Assembly: GCA_947258405.1 (NCBI GenBank) | Contig: CAMYIE010000016.1 | Span: 1 to 53,447, forward strand | Reading direction: 5' to 3' | Length of the DNA: 53,447 nt | DNA from: an uncultured Eudoraea sp. | GTDB lineage: Bacteria; Bacteroidota; Bacteroidia; Flavobacteriales; Flavobacteriaceae | Shown: positions 42,806 through 52,301 of the stretch, in pieces | How the letters are laid out: each line of letters begins with the position of its first letter | Position numbering within the stretch: position 1 is the first letter of the stretch | The notes under the pieces: generated by a model | What the model was told of the DNA's origin: nothing | The model's database searches: none | The model's input: only the letters and a program-made list of their open reading frames with translations | Position numbers and translations under genes: made by a program

Positions 42806-44587
42806 GTGAAGCGCATCGTCCTGATTCTATTTTTTGTGCAGTTTACCTACGGCCAGGACGATTTTCTCGCCAAACAATACTTCAATGATGGTGAATATGA
42901 GAAAGCCGTCGTTTTTTATGAAAACCTGGTCCGGCAAAATCCACGCAGATCAGATTACTTTGAAGGAATGGTGGCATGCTACCAGCAATTGGAACAGTAT
43001 CAGAAGGCAGAAACCTTTCTGTTGGAGAAGATCAATTATGGCAATCCTTATCCCACAATCTATATTGAACTAGGGTATAATTACCGTTTGCAAGATCAAC
43101 CCGAAATGGCCGATAAATATTATCAAATGGCACTCGAAACCATCGAAGAAAATCCCAATTTCGGCTATGGCGTAGGCTTTAGGTTTCAGCGATATGCCTT
43201 GCTCGATTATGCCTTAAAAGCTTATAACCGTGCCATGGCGTTAAATCCCGAATTAGACTATAATTTTCAAATAGCACGGATTTATGGTGAGCAGGGAAAC
43301 GTGGAAAAGATGTTCGATTCTTACCTGGAACTGATCCTAAGCGGGAAGACTTCAAAGGCCAATGTGTTGCGAAATATCGATAGTTTTATCAATGCTGATC
43401 CGCAGAATGAAAACAATATTCTGCTGAAAAAGATACTGCTGCAAAAAGCTCAGCGAAACCCCGATCTGTTATGGAATGAACTTTTAAGTTGGCTTTTTGT
43501 ACAGCAAAGGCAATACTACAACGCATTTGTACAGGAAAAAGCTATTTACAGGCGTGCGGATGGAAGTTCATTCCAGCGAATGGAAGGCCTGGGTGGAGTG
43601 GCACTAGAAAATGATGCCTATGACGACGCGCGAACAATTTTCGAGTATATAGAAAAAAACAGTCAGGAACCCGTCGTCGCTTTGAATGCCCAATTGCATC
43701 TGATCGATATCGATCTTATTGCTCAGACTTCAAAAAAAGACCTCAGCCAGATACAACAACGTTTCGAATCGCTCCTGGTTAGCTACGGGTATCAGTCTGA
43801 GACGCTACAGTTGCAGATCGCTTATGCCAATTTTCTGACTTTCAAAATGGATAATCCAGGCGAAGCTGAAAAAATCCTCCAGAAAACACTCGATTTATCC
43901 CTGGCTCGATTTCCGGAAGCCTATGTAAAGCTGGCTTTGGGTGATATACTGGTTTTTAACCAGAAATTCAACCAGGCCCTTATCCTTTTTACTCAGGTTC
44001 AAAAGAACCTTAAAAACGATGTTCTGGGACAGGATGCGCGATTCAAGGTAGCACAAACCAGTTTCTACAAGGGTGATTTTGACTGGGCACTGACTCAGCT
44101 AAAAGTACTGCGAAGTTCCACTTCCCAGCTGATTGCAAACGATGCCATGCAGCTTAGCTTGCTGATTTCGGATAATTCTTTTGAGGACTCGACTCAAACC
44201 GCATTAAAGAAATTCGCCCGGGCAGACCTGTTGGCTTATCAGAATAAAACCGATGACGCTATCACCTTATTTAACGATATACTGGAAAATCACAAAGGAG
44301 AAAAGATAGAAGATGATACCTTGCTAAAGCAAGGGCAGCTTTTCGAAGAACAGGAGAACTTTAGTGCAGCCGAATTCAATTACATTAAAATTGTAGAGTT
44401 TTATGGAAATGGAATCCTGGCCGATGATGCTCATTTTGCATTGGCTGAACTCTACAGATCGGTGTTAGATAATCCTCAGAAAGCCATGGTCCATTATGAA
44501 AGGATCATCTACAATTACCAGGACAGCTACTTTTTTCCCCAGGCGCGTAAATATTTCCGTCTTCTTCGGGGAGATTCCATAAATTAG
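42806..44587 (+). CDS. Exported TPR-repeat protein
   Basis: This 593-residue protein has a short signal peptide (IVLILFFVQFTYG) and is built of tetratricopeptide repeats over its whole length (for example YFNDGEYEKAVVFYENLVRQ and FYKGDFDWALTQLKVL). Such proteins are periplasmic scaffolds; the binding partner is unknown. The start is GTG at 42806, supported by the -7 box just before it. It is the first gene of a run with the DUF4286 fusion, rsmA and mgtE, all closely spaced. Confidence 0.85.
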   Translation: MKRIVLILFFVQFTYGQDDFLAKQYFNDGEYEKAVVFYENLVRQNPRRSDYFEGMVACYQQLEQYQKAETFLLEKINYGNPYPTIYIELGYNYRLQDQPEMADKYYQMALETIEENPNFGYGVGFRFQRYALLDYALKAYNRAMALNPELDYNFQIARIYGEQGNVEKMFDSYLELILSGKTSKANVLRNIDSFINADPQNENNILLKKILLQKAQRNPDLLWNELLSWLFVQQRQYYNAFVQEKAIYRRADGSSFQRMEGLGGVALENDAYDDARTIFEYIEKNSQEPVVALNAQLHLIDIDLIAQTSKKDLSQIQQRFESLLVSYGYQSETLQLQIAYANFLTFKMDNPGEAEKILQKTLDLSLARFPEAYVKLALGDILVFNQKFNQALILFTQVQKNLKNDVLGQDARFKVAQTSFYKGDFDWALTQLKVLRSSTSQLIANDAMQLSLLISDNSFEDSTQTALKKFARADLLAYQNKTDDAITLFNDILENHKGEKIEDDTLLKQGQLFEEQENFSAAEFNYIKIVEFYGNGILADDAHFALAELYRSVLDNPQKAMVHYERIIYNYQDSYFFPQARKYFRLLRGDSIN

Positions 44588-44607
44588 GCCCTGCAGCAGG
44601 AAAACAG

Positions 44608-45252
44608 ATGTATATATATAATGTAACCATCAATATTGATGAGCCTGAGCACGACGACTGGCTCCAATGGATGAAACATACCCATATCCCCGACATGCTC
44701 GCTACAGGAAAATTCACCGAGGCGAAAATGTGCAGGGTCATGGCAGAAGAAGAAATGGGGGGCATTACTTATTCGATCCAGTATAGTTGTCCGAGCAAGG
44801 ATCACCTCGCAAAGTATTATGCTGAAGATGCCCAAAGAATGAGGGAAGATGGATTACGTCGGTTCAAGGGTAAGTTTGTAGCCTTCAGGACTGAACTGGA
44901 GTTGATTTCACTGCAAAATATTGAACTCCTCGGTGCTACGGAATATCTGTTTACCTATGGTACCCTGCAAGACGATATGATCCAGGCAGCGGTATATTCC
45001 AGAAGACTTTCAGGAAGCCCGGATATATTAAAAGGTTTCCGGATTTCGGACCATAAGGTGGCAGGAGCCTATCCCGTGATCATCAAAACCGATGAACCGA
45101 AGGATAATGTAGAAGGTATTGTCTATTTGGTGACCAATAAGGAACTGTTAAAGACCGATCTATACGAGGGAGTAGCTTATACACGTTTGCGTGCTACCCT
45201 TGAATCAGGGAGGGAATGCTGGGTCTATATCGGTAGCCCCACTGAGGATTAA
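44608..45252 (+). CDS. DUF4286 domain fused to an AIG2/gamma-glutamylcyclotransferase-like domain
   Basis: This 214-residue protein has two parts. Residues 1-100 ([31 protein letters not shown]) are a DUF4286 domain, which normally stands alone next to rsmA in Bacteroidota. Residues about 108-214 form a gamma-glutamylcyclotransferase-like fold with the YGTLQ motif and [13 protein letters not shown] family-typical acidic residue occurs at LYEGVAY. The frame is continuous, so the fusion appears real. It lies 20 bp after the TPR gene and 10 bp before rsmA. Confidence 0.8.
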   Translation: MYIYNVTINIDEPEHDDWLQWMKHTHIPDMLATGKFTEAKMCRVMAEEEMGGITYSIQYSCPSKDHLAKYYAEDAQRMREDGLRRFKGKFVAFRTELELISLQNIELLGATEYLFTYGTLQDDMIQAAVYSRRLSGSPDILKGFRISDHKVAGAYPVIIKTDEPKDNVEGIVYLVTNKELLKTDLYEGVAYTRLRATLESGRECWVYIGSPTED

Positions 45253-45262
45253 AAGATTGGCC

Positions 45263-46123
45263 ATGGGAAGGACAAAACGTAAAAAACACGGAAAAAGAAG
45301 CTTTGGCAGCTCGAAGGCATATCCTGTTGAAGCAAAAAAATTCCTGGGTCAGCATTTTCTGAAAAGTGAAGAAATTGCCGCCAAAATAGCCGATACACTC
45401 ACCTACGAGGGATATAAACAACTGATAGAAGTTGGACCGGGAACCGGCGTGCTCACAAAATACCTGCTCGACAAGCCGGTTCGGCTGGCGGCGTTGGAAT
45501 TGGACCGTGAATCGGTTGAATACCTGCAAACGGTATTTAAGCTGGAACACGCTGCGCTGTTGGAGGCAAATAGCGGTTTCGAGGTCATTGAGGGAGATTT
45601 TTTAAAGTTCGATCTACTGTCCTATTTTGACCAACAGCCTTTTGCTGTTATCGGGAACTTCCCATATAATATCTCTTCCCAGATCCTTTTTAAAGTTATC
45701 GATCTCAGGTCGTATGTTCCCGAATTTGCAGGGATGTTCCAAAAGGAAGTTGCTCAGCGGATATGTTCACAAGAAGGAAACAAAGTTTATGGTATCCTTT
45801 CCGTACTTACACAAGCTTTTTATGAGACAGAATTTCTTTTTACCGTCCCTCCAGAGGTCTTCCAGCCACCTCCCAAAGTAGAGTCCGCTGTTATTCGCCT
45901 CAGCCGAAGACCGGAAGTGAAATTGCCTTGCGATGAAAAGCTCTTTTTCAAAGTGGTGAAGATGGCCTTTAACCAAAGACGAAAGACCCTTCGAAACAGC
46001 CTAAAAGCTTTTGCTCTTTCAGATAATCTAAAAGAAGATGCTATCTTTGACCGGCGTCCGGAAGAATTGGCTGTAGCTGATTTTATTACGCTGACAGAGC
46101 AGATAGCAAATGACACCGTTTAA
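45263..46123 (+). CDS. rsmA: 16S rRNA (adenine1518/1519-N6) dimethyltransferase
   Basis: This 286-residue methyltransferase has KKFLGQHFL, the SAM site [10 protein letters not shown] (about 56-65), NFPYNIS (motif IV) and a C-terminal helical domain. It dimethylates two adenines of 16S rRNA late in 30S assembly. I chose ATG 45263, which gives a basic 24-residue extension before the usual KKFLGQHFL start. The longer frame from 45191 would overlap the preceding gene by 62 bp. Its end overlaps mgtE by 14 bp. Confidence 0.95.
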   Translation: MGRTKRKKHGKRSFGSSKAYPVEAKKFLGQHFLKSEEIAAKIADTLTYEGYKQLIEVGPGTGVLTKYLLDKPVRLAALELDRESVEYLQTVFKLEHAALLEANSGFEVIEGDFLKFDLLSYFDQQPFAVIGNFPYNISSQILFKVIDLRSYVPEFAGMFQKEVAQRICSQEGNKVYGILSVLTQAFYETEFLFTVPPEVFQPPPKVESAVIRLSRRPEVKLPCDEKLFFKVVKMAFNQRRKTLRNSLKAFALSDNLKEDAIFDRRPEELAVADFITLTEQIANDTV

Positions 46124-47462
46124 GCTAACAGACGAATTACTCGCACATATCGGGGAACTTATTAAACAGCATAAGAACTCCGAGCTGGTTGCTATGATGC
46201 AGGAGATTCATTATGCCGATGTAGCAGAGATCGTAAACGAGTTAAGTGTTGAGGATGCCACCTATCTGATAAAACTTCTCGACAGTGACAAAACTTCCGA
46301 TGTGCTCACTGAACTCGATGAAGATGTAAGAGAAGATGTTCTAAACAATCTCTCTTCCAAGGAAATCGCCGAAGAACTTGAAGAACTCGATACGGATGAT
46401 GCTGCAGATATTGTTGCTGAATTGCCCGATGAGATCGTTCAGCAAGTTATTTCCGAAATCGAAGACCGGGAACATGCCAGGGATATAGTAGACCTGCTTC
46501 GTTACGATGAGAATTCAGCCGGTGGTCTCATGGCTAAAGAGCTTGTTAAAGTGAATGAAAACTGGAACGTTCTCACTTGTGTTAAAGAGATGCGCGCCCA
46601 GGCAGAAAATGTTACAAGGGTTCATTCTATTTACGTGGTAGACGATGATGACATGCTCAAAGGAAGGCTTTCGCTTAAAGATCTTTTGACAACCTCCACC
46701 ACCACTCCGATTAAAGATGTTTTTATCCATAGGGTTGATTCGGTTAATGTAAATGAAAAACCAGAAGAGGTTGCCAAGATCATGTCTAAATACGACCTGG
46801 AAGCAATCCCCGTAGTCGACGAAATTGGGCGTCTGGTTGGGCGAATCACTATCGATGATATAGTAGATGTGATTCGCGAGGAAGCCGATAAGGATTACCA
46901 GATGGCAGCCGGCATTTCACAGTCAGTAGAAGCCGACGACAGTATTTGGGAACTTACAAGGGCCCGCCTGCCATGGCTTTTCCTCGGGCTTCTGGGAGGC
47001 GTTGGAGCCGCCGCCATAATGGGTGGATTTGAAGAAATGATAAGCAAACATGCTATACTTTTCTTTTTTACCCCGCTGATCGCGGCCATGGCGGGTAATG
47101 TTGGAGTTCAATCCAGCGCTATAATCGTACAGGGGCTCGCCAACGACGATTTGAAAGGCAGTATCAGCAATCGCTTGATCAAAGAAATGCTTTTGGCGAT
47201 GCTAAACGGCTTAATCCTTGCGTCGGTCCTTTTGCTTTTTACATGGTTCTGGAAGGGTACCCTGCCTACGGCATTTGCCATTTCCATTTCACTGGTCGTT
47301 GTAATAGTTGTGGCCGGTATTATTGGTACGTTTACTCCACTATTCCTGCACAAACGGGGTATTGATCCGGCTATAGCAACCGGACCCTTTATCACTACCA
47401 GCAATGATATTTTTGGGATCCTCATCTATTTTTGGATTGCCAAAATTATTTTGGGTATTTAA
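46110..47462 (+). CDS. mgtE: Magnesium transporter MgtE
   Basis: This 450-residue protein has the standard MgtE order. First comes an N-terminal superhelical domain rich in acidic repeats ([20 protein letters not shown]). Two CBS domains follow (about 130-250), then a five-helix membrane domain (about 285-450) with [15 protein letters not shown] and [17 protein letters not shown], the conserved pore segments. It is a magnesium-gated channel of the inner membrane. It overlaps rsmA by 14 bp, so they are co-translated, as in many Bacteroidota. Confidence 0.95.
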   Translation: MTPFKLTDELLAHIGELIKQHKNSELVAMMQEIHYADVAEIVNELSVEDATYLIKLLDSDKTSDVLTELDEDVREDVLNNLSSKEIAEELEELDTDDAADIVAELPDEIVQQVISEIEDREHARDIVDLLRYDENSAGGLMAKELVKVNENWNVLTCVKEMRAQAENVTRVHSIYVVDDDDMLKGRLSLKDLLTTSTTTPIKDVFIHRVDSVNVNEKPEEVAKIMSKYDLEAIPVVDEIGRLVGRITIDDIVDVIREEADKDYQMAAGISQSVEADDSIWELTRARLPWLFLGLLGGVGAAAIMGGFEEMISKHAILFFFTPLIAAMAGNVGVQSSAIIVQGLANDDLKGSISNRLIKEMLLAMLNGLILASVLLLFTWFWKGTLPTAFAISISLVVVIVVAGIIGTFTPLFLHKRGIDPAIATGPFITTSNDIFGILIYFWIAKIILGI

Positions 47463-47535
47463 GCGGGTTGATCTAAAAAATTTATCATATTTGAGTAGAA
47501 GCCTTTATGGGCTTCAATTCAAGACCATCATACCC

Positions 47536-48456
47536 ATGAAAGTTACTGTAGGGGTTGTACAGGAGAGTCCTGTTTTTTTTAATAAAACAGCTACTTTCGA
47601 TAAGATCGCAAAGATCAGCAAGGAATTCGCTGGCAAGGGTTGTGAAGTATTAGTATTTCCCGAATCCTTTATTCCGGGTTATCCGAGAGGATTTACATTT
47701 GGTGCGACAGTAGGTAACCGAACTCCGGAGGGCCGGGAACATTTCCTGGAATATTCTAAAGAGTCTTTCGATCCTCATTCGGAAGATATTAAATTCCTGG
47801 AAGACCTCTCAAAAAAACTAGATGTCTATCTAATCATGGGCGTAACCGAGAAGGAATCGGCCAGTGGAACACTGTATTGTTCAGTGCTTTATATCACACC
47901 TTCCCGAGGATTGCTCGGGATACACCGAAAATTAAAACCCACCGGAACCGAACGATTGATCTGGGGCGAGGGCTCAGGAGAATCGCTGGTCACCTTCCAA
48001 ACCAAAAAAGGGAAACTTGGAGGTTTAATTTGCTGGGAAAACTATATGCCCCAAGCGCGTATGGCCATGTATTCCAAAGGTGTTGAGATCTATGTTGCAC
48101 CTACCGCCGACGCGCGGGACAGCTGGATCGACACATTAAGGCATATTGCCCTGGAAGGCCGGTGTTTTGTACTGGGCTGTAATCAATACTTTAGGCGTTC
48201 CATGTATCCCGAATCCTATCAAAAATTACTTCCAAAAAATCCCGATCTTATATGCCGTGGCGGAAGTGTAATTATATCTCCTTTGGGAGAGATCATCGCC
48301 GGACCATTATTTGAACAACAAGGGGTTTTGATCGCGGAACTGGACCTTGACGATATCGTAAGGAGTAAGCTCGACTTTGACGTTAACGGGCACTATGCCA
48401 GACCTGATATATTTGAATTTCGTGTAAAAAATCAGCCCGACACTATAATCGAATAG
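47536..48456 (+). CDS. Nitrilase (carbon-nitrogen hydrolase family)
   Basis: This 306-residue protein carries the Glu43-Lys132-Cys166 triad: FPESFIPGYPRG, HRKLKPTGTERLIWGEG and GGLICWENYMPQAR. The CWENYMP and TERxxWGEG blocks are specific for true nitrilases (nitrile to acid plus ammonia) rather than amidases. The start at ATG 47536 gives the normal N-terminus; the longer frame would run back into mgtE. It is followed by a cupin and a 2-hydroxyacid dehydrogenase that may process related small acids. That is inference. Confidence 0.92.
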   Translation: MKVTVGVVQESPVFFNKTATFDKIAKISKEFAGKGCEVLVFPESFIPGYPRGFTFGATVGNRTPEGREHFLEYSKESFDPHSEDIKFLEDLSKKLDVYLIMGVTEKESASGTLYCSVLYITPSRGLLGIHRKLKPTGTERLIWGEGSGESLVTFQTKKGKLGGLICWENYMPQARMAMYSKGVEIYVAPTADARDSWIDTLRHIALEGRCFVLGCNQYFRRSMYPESYQKLLPKNPDLICRGGSVIISPLGEIIAGPLFEQQGVLIAELDLDDIVRSKLDFDVNGHYARPDIFEFRVKNQPDTIIE

Positions 48457-48512
48457 AGGTGAAGAGAAATATCGATCTAAATTAATAATGAAAATTTAAT
48501 AACCCCAGCACG

Positions 48513-48878
48513 ATGAAACCCATTAACATACTAGAGAAATTTTCCTATTTAAATTCTTACTGGCATCCCCATCAGGTGGCCCGTGTGGATAATATGCAGG
48601 TGTTGCTGGCAAGGATCAAGGGAGAGTTTGTGTGGCACAAGCATGAGAAGGAAGATGAACTTTTCCAGGTGATAAAGGGAACCTTATATATGCAATACAG
48701 GGACCGTACGGAAGTCGTACAGGAGGGTGAATTCATCGTGGTGCCAAAAGGTGTGGAGCACTGTCCGGCTACAGCCGAGGGCGAAGAGGTCTTACTATTG
48801 CTTTTCGAACGAAAATCTACCTCACATACCGGGGATATAAAACACGAATTAACCAAAACTGAATATCCTAAAATATAG
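48513..48878 (+). CDS. Cupin-domain protein
   Basis: This 121-residue single cupin barrel has metal-binding motif 1 (WHKHEKEDELFQVIKG) and motif 2 (PKGVEHCPATAEGEEV). Members bind a metal ion and range from isomerases to dioxygenases; the reaction is unknown. It ends 6 bp before the dehydrogenase gene and lies 56 bp after the nitrilase, so the three may be one unit. Confidence 0.85.
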   Translation: MKPINILEKFSYLNSYWHPHQVARVDNMQVLLARIKGEFVWHKHEKEDELFQVIKGTLYMQYRDRTEVVQEGEFIVVPKGVEHCPATAEGEEVLLLLFERKSTSHTGDIKHELTKTEYPKI

Positions 48879-48884
48879 ACCATT

Positions 48885-49823
48885 ATGCGAGTGTTACACC
48901 TAGACAGCAACCATCCATTACTGATAGAACAATTTGATGATCTGGGATTTGTAAATGACCAAAATTATTCATCCTCCAAGGCTGAGATTGAAGAAATTAT
49001 TCACAAATATGACGGTATCATTGTTCGAAGCAGACTGCCAATAGATCGTGTCTTGCTGGACAAGGCTCTTAATCTGAAATTCATAGGACGGTTGGGGGCC
49101 GGACTCGAAAATATTGATGTTGACTATGCCAGGGGGAAAGATATATTCCTTGCAGCAGCCCCGGAGGGCAATCGAAATGCCGTCGGAGAACAATGCCTTG
49201 GTATGATACTCAATCTGCTTCAAAAGGCCAACAAGGCCGATCGGGAAGTTCGGCAAGGCCAATGGGATAGGGAAGGTAACCGTGGTGAAGAACTGGACGG
49301 TAAAGTTGTGGGCATCATCGGATATGGGAATACCGGAAAGGCCTTTGCCAGAAAACTCAGCGGTTTTGATGTGGAAGTGATTTGTTACGACATCATCGGT
49401 GGCGTGGGTGACGAATATGCCCGACAAGTAGGTATGATGGAGATATTTCAAAAATCCGAGGTGCTAAGTTTGCATGTGCCAGAGACTTCAGAGACTGTTG
49501 GCATGATCAATTCGGACTATCTCTCATCCTTTCAAAAAGATATCTGGTTACTTAACACCGCCAGGTGTAAATGCGTGGTCTCAAATGATCTGGTTAGCGC
49601 CTTGCGTTCCAAAAAAGTAAAAGGAGCTGCATTAGATGTTCTGGAATACGAAAAGTCTTCTTTTGAAACTCTTTTCGACAACAGCGAGATGCCATCGGAG
49701 TTCGAATACCTCATCAACGCCAACAATGTGGTGCTTAGTCCTCATGTAGCCGGGTGGACTATTGAAAGTAAAATAAAATTGGCCCAGACCGTTGCAGACA
49801 AGATCAGAGAGCGATTTTGCTAA
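48885..49823 (+). CDS. NAD(P)-dependent D-2-hydroxyacid dehydrogenase
   Basis: This 312-residue protein has the family's NAD-binding motif GYGNTG (146-151), catalytic Arg227, a Glu in DVLEYE (about 254) and His287 (SPHVAG). It reduces or oxidises a 2-keto/2-hydroxy acid; phosphoglycerate dehydrogenase is a relative. An unusual point is the segment NTARCKCVV, where the family normally has NTxRG followed by a small residue, with two cysteines close to the catalytic Arg. It lies directly after the cupin gene. Confidence 0.88.
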   Translation: MRVLHLDSNHPLLIEQFDDLGFVNDQNYSSSKAEIEEIIHKYDGIIVRSRLPIDRVLLDKALNLKFIGRLGAGLENIDVDYARGKDIFLAAAPEGNRNAVGEQCLGMILNLLQKANKADREVRQGQWDREGNRGEELDGKVVGIIGYGNTGKAFARKLSGFDVEVICYDIIGGVGDEYARQVGMMEIFQKSEVLSLHVPETSETVGMINSDYLSSFQKDIWLLNTARCKCVVSNDLVSALRSKKVKGAALDVLEYEKSSFETLFDNSEMPSEFEYLINANNVVLSPHVAGWTIESKIKLAQTVADKIRERFC

Positions 49824-49976
49824 AACGCTTGTCGCAGGTGTGCCCTACTACTCAAAAAGAATCTGAACCGGGATGTATCAGACCCCCGGCAACCGGCTAA
49901 GCGGGAATTTCATAATTTAGTAGGAGGTGCCTTCCTATTCGAATTTATATTTTGGAACGCACTCCATAGTCATCAT

Positions 49977-50441
49977 ATGAAAAATATAGTCATCAGATTT
50001 GGGATATATGGTTTCATTCTGGCACTTGTCGTTTTCCTTATGGCTCTTTATTTTGGCCAGGAATTAGATTTCAGCACCCAGGAACTTATCGGCTATTTTA
50101 CCATGATCGCCAGTCTGTCATTTGTGTTTTTTGGTATTAAACACTACCGGGATACTATAGGAAATGGCCGGATCGGGATTAGACGTGCTGTTCTCACCGG
50201 ATTGTTGATTTCCGCATTAACAGGGCTTGGGATTGCCCTGGCAGATTTTATCTATCTCACTTGGATTAATCCGGATTTCTTTGAAGAATATACCTCTATC
50301 ATGAGATCGGAAGGGTACAAAGGAGAAATCCCCGACTATGGAAATGGCTTTATGGCCCTGGTCATGTTTGTAACCCTTATGATGATCGGGTTGCCGGTAT
50401 CGTTGATTAGCGCATTTATTCTCGCAAAAAAAAATAAATGA
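49977..50441 (+). CDS. DUF4199 family membrane protein
   Basis: This 154-residue protein has four predicted helices (about 5-27, 38-55, 68-90 and 125-148) and a soluble loop between the third and fourth (FFEEYTSIMRSEGYKGEIPD). This is the DUF4199 pattern of Bacteroidota inner-membrane proteins. Function unknown. The next gene overlaps its stop by 4 bp (ATGA), so translation is coupled. Confidence 0.85.
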   Translation: MKNIVIRFGIYGFILALVVFLMALYFGQELDFSTQELIGYFTMIASLSFVFFGIKHYRDTIGNGRIGIRRAVLTGLLISALTGLGIALADFIYLTWINPDFFEEYTSIMRSEGYKGEIPDYGNGFMALVMFVTLMMIGLPVSLISAFILAKKNK

Positions 50442-50905
50442 GATCGGAGGCAAAAACCGTTGAGGCATATCTGGCATCTTTACCCGAAGAAAGGAAGGAA
50501 GCAATGAACCGTCTTAGAGTGACGATTAATCTTCACTTACCAAAAGGATTTGCAGAAGTGATGAACTACGGTATGATCGGATATGTGGTACCGCACGATC
50601 TCTATCCTGAAGGATATCACTGCGACCCTAAACTACCTTTGCCGTTTATCAATATTGCTTCACAAAAGAATTATATCGCCTTTTACCATATGGGCATCTA
50701 TGCTGATAAGGAACTTTTTAATTGGTTTACCAAAACTTATCCGAAGCACGTTAAGACTAAAATCGACATGGGTAAAAGCTGTATACGATTTAAGAAGATC
50801 GATACGATTCCCTATAAGCTTTTAGGCCTGTTATGTTCTAAGATCACACCCCAGGTTTGGATTGAAAACTATGAATCTGCCGTAAAAAAAAATAGAACTC
50901 AATGA
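50438..50905 (+). CDS. DUF1801 domain protein
   Basis: This 155-residue protein of the DUF1801/YdhG-like fold has EAYLASLPEERKEAMNRLR at the start, MNYGMIGYVVP, and the basic end SCIRFKKIDTIPYKLLG. It is a small soluble protein of unknown function, related to frataxin-like folds. Overlaps of 4 bp on both sides (ATGA with the DUF4199 gene and with the VOC gene) make a tight three-gene unit. Confidence 0.8.
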   Translation: MRSEAKTVEAYLASLPEERKEAMNRLRVTINLHLPKGFAEVMNYGMIGYVVPHDLYPEGYHCDPKLPLPFINIASQKNYIAFYHMGIYADKELFNWFTKTYPKHVKTKIDMGKSCIRFKKIDTIPYKLLGLLCSKITPQVWIENYESAVKKNRTQ

Positions 50906-51288
50906 AAAAACGCATTACAGGTCTCGGTGGGTTTTTCTTTAAGAGTAAGAATCCTGATGCCATCAAAAATTGGTATAAAAAACATTTGGGGCTCAATACA
51001 GACAGCTATGGCTGTACCTTTTGGTGGAAAGACAGCTCAGGGAAAGATTGCTCCACACAATGGAGTCCATTTAGCGAGCAAACAGAATACTTTAATCCCA
51101 GTCCAAAGGAATTCATGATGAATTTCAGGGTCGAGAATCTGGAAGTGCTACTGGTCTTGTTAAAGGAAGAAGGGGTGACCATAGTAGGAAATGTAGAAGA
51201 GTTCGAATATGGTAAATTTGGCTGGATCCTCGATCCGGAGGGAAATAAAATTGAACTTTGGGAACCCATCGACGAGGCCTTTTTATAA
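50902..51288 (+). CDS. VOC (glyoxalase-fold) protein
   Basis: This 128-residue single VOC module contains GGFFFKSKNPDAIKNWYKKH, WWKDSSGKD, MNFRVENLEVLL and WILDPEGNKIELWEP. The latter Glu (about 121) is a usual metal ligand. Substrate unknown. It is the third gene of a coupled unit with the DUF4199 and DUF1801 genes, a trio sharing 4-bp overlaps. Confidence 0.85.
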   Translation: MKKRITGLGGFFFKSKNPDAIKNWYKKHLGLNTDSYGCTFWWKDSSGKDCSTQWSPFSEQTEYFNPSPKEFMMNFRVENLEVLLVLLKEEGVTIVGNVEEFEYGKFGWILDPEGNKIELWEPIDEAFL

Positions 51289-51443
51289 ATGACCTAAAAA
51301 CCGGCCTTTGTCCTCCGCGCTGCTTTATAACTTAAACTCATTGAAATCAGTAGCATAGTGGCCGGATTCTAAGAGGTAAAATTTTAACCCCTTCAAAATA
51401 TTTGCTACATTTATCAGAATTATTAACCAACAAAATATCGACC

Positions 51444-51890
51444 ATGTCAGACGATAACAAAGATCTTAACGATAAGGCTGAAGAAGCTTTCGAAAATGCA
51501 AAAGACTCTGCTGAAGAGGCGGCCGAAGAAGCACAGGATACGGCTGAAGAAGCAGCATCTGATTTTAAAGAAGAAGCCAAGAAAACGGCTGAAGAATTTA
51601 AGGAAGGTTTAAAGGATGTGGGCGGTGATAATAAAAAAATCCTTGCCGGGGTATTAGCCATCATCCTGGGTTCTCTTGGAATTCACAAGTTTATACTCGG
51701 ATACCAGAAAGAAGGGTTCATCTTACTGGGCGCAAGTATCATTGGATTTGTATTGAGCTGTATTGGCATTGGGGTATTCATACTTTGGATCACAGGGCTT
51801 ATCGGTATCATAGAAGGAATCATCTATCTCACGAAGTCCGACGAAGAATTTTACAATACCTATCAGGCCGGGAACAAACCCTGGTTCTAA
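51444..51890 (+). CDS. TM2-domain membrane protein with acidic helical N-terminus
   Basis: This 148-residue protein has about 65 residues of an acidic, Ala/Glu/Lys-rich helix (EEAAEEAQDTAEEAASDFKE). A TM2 domain with two membrane helices follows (ILAGVLAIILGSLGIHKFIL, IGVFILWITGLIGIIEGI), then a short tail. TM2 proteins are widespread and poorly understood. ATG 51444 is chosen; the upstream in-frame start lies in AT-rich leader DNA. Terminator at 51898-51926. Confidence 0.88.
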   Translation: MSDDNKDLNDKAEEAFENAKDSAEEAAEEAQDTAEEAASDFKEEAKKTAEEFKEGLKDVGGDNKKILAGVLAIILGSLGIHKFILGYQKEGFILLGASIIGFVLSCIGIGVFILWITGLIGIIEGIIYLTKSDEEFYNTYQAGNKPWF

Positions 51891-51897
51891 ATAAAAT

Positions 51898-51926
51898 AGC
51901 CGGTTTTTCTTCTCCGGCTTTTTTTA
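51898..51926 (+). terminator. Terminator of the TM2 gene
   Basis: AGCCGG (51898-51903) pairs with CCGGCT (51914-51919), followed by a long run of T. Confidence 0.8.
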
Positions 51927-51935
51927 TTTATATTA

Positions 51936-51955
51936 ATATCGTAATATTGCGATAT
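51936..51955. promoter_or_regulatory. ArsR operator
   Basis: The 20-bp near-palindrome ATATCGTAATATTGCGATAT is symmetric at 18 of 20 positions and ends 11 bp before the arsR ATG. Position and shape fit autorepression by the ArsR protein and control of the whole downstream operon. Confidence 0.8.
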
Positions 51956-51966
51956 ACAAATATGAA

Positions 51967-52290
51967 ATGGGGATAACCAAATCACAGATCTTTAATGATC
52001 AACAGAACCAATTGGCAGGTATCTTTCGAGTACTATCGAATCCGGCCAGAATTGCTATCCTTGAATATATAGGGAGTAAGAAGGCCTGTATATGCAATGA
52101 TATCGTAGAGGAAATCGGATTGGCGCAGCCCACTATTTCTCAACATCTCAAGGAACTAAAAAGTATCCAGCTGATTGAAGGTGAAATAGAAGGAAAGAAG
52201 ATATGCTATTGTATTAACCTCAACCGATGGAACGAAATTCAAGACTTTTTAAATGAGTTTTTCAATAATACTAAAACAAATTGTTGTTAA
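51967..52290 (+). CDS. arsR: ArsR-family metalloid-sensing repressor
   Basis: This 107-residue winged-helix protein has the recognition helix QPTISQHLKELKSI. The motif KACICND (Cys41, Cys43) lies at the position of the arsenite-sensing ELCVCDL helix. The protein ends in NCC (Cys106, Cys107), which could supply further thiol ligands. Arsenite or antimonite binding should release the operator at 51936-51955. It heads a run of arsenic-resistance genes. The DUF6428 start is 11 bp after its stop. Confidence 0.92.
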   Translation: MGITKSQIFNDQQNQLAGIFRVLSNPARIAILEYIGSKKACICNDIVEEIGLAQPTISQHLKELKSIQLIEGEIEGKKICYCINLNRWNEIQDFLNEFFNNTKTNCC

Positions 52291-52301
52291 TAATAGATAC
52301 T

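Noticed and set aside
49824-49976. SAM-type riboswitch before the DUF4199 gene
   Set aside because: Some paired segments exist but none of the conserved core words of a known riboswitch is present.
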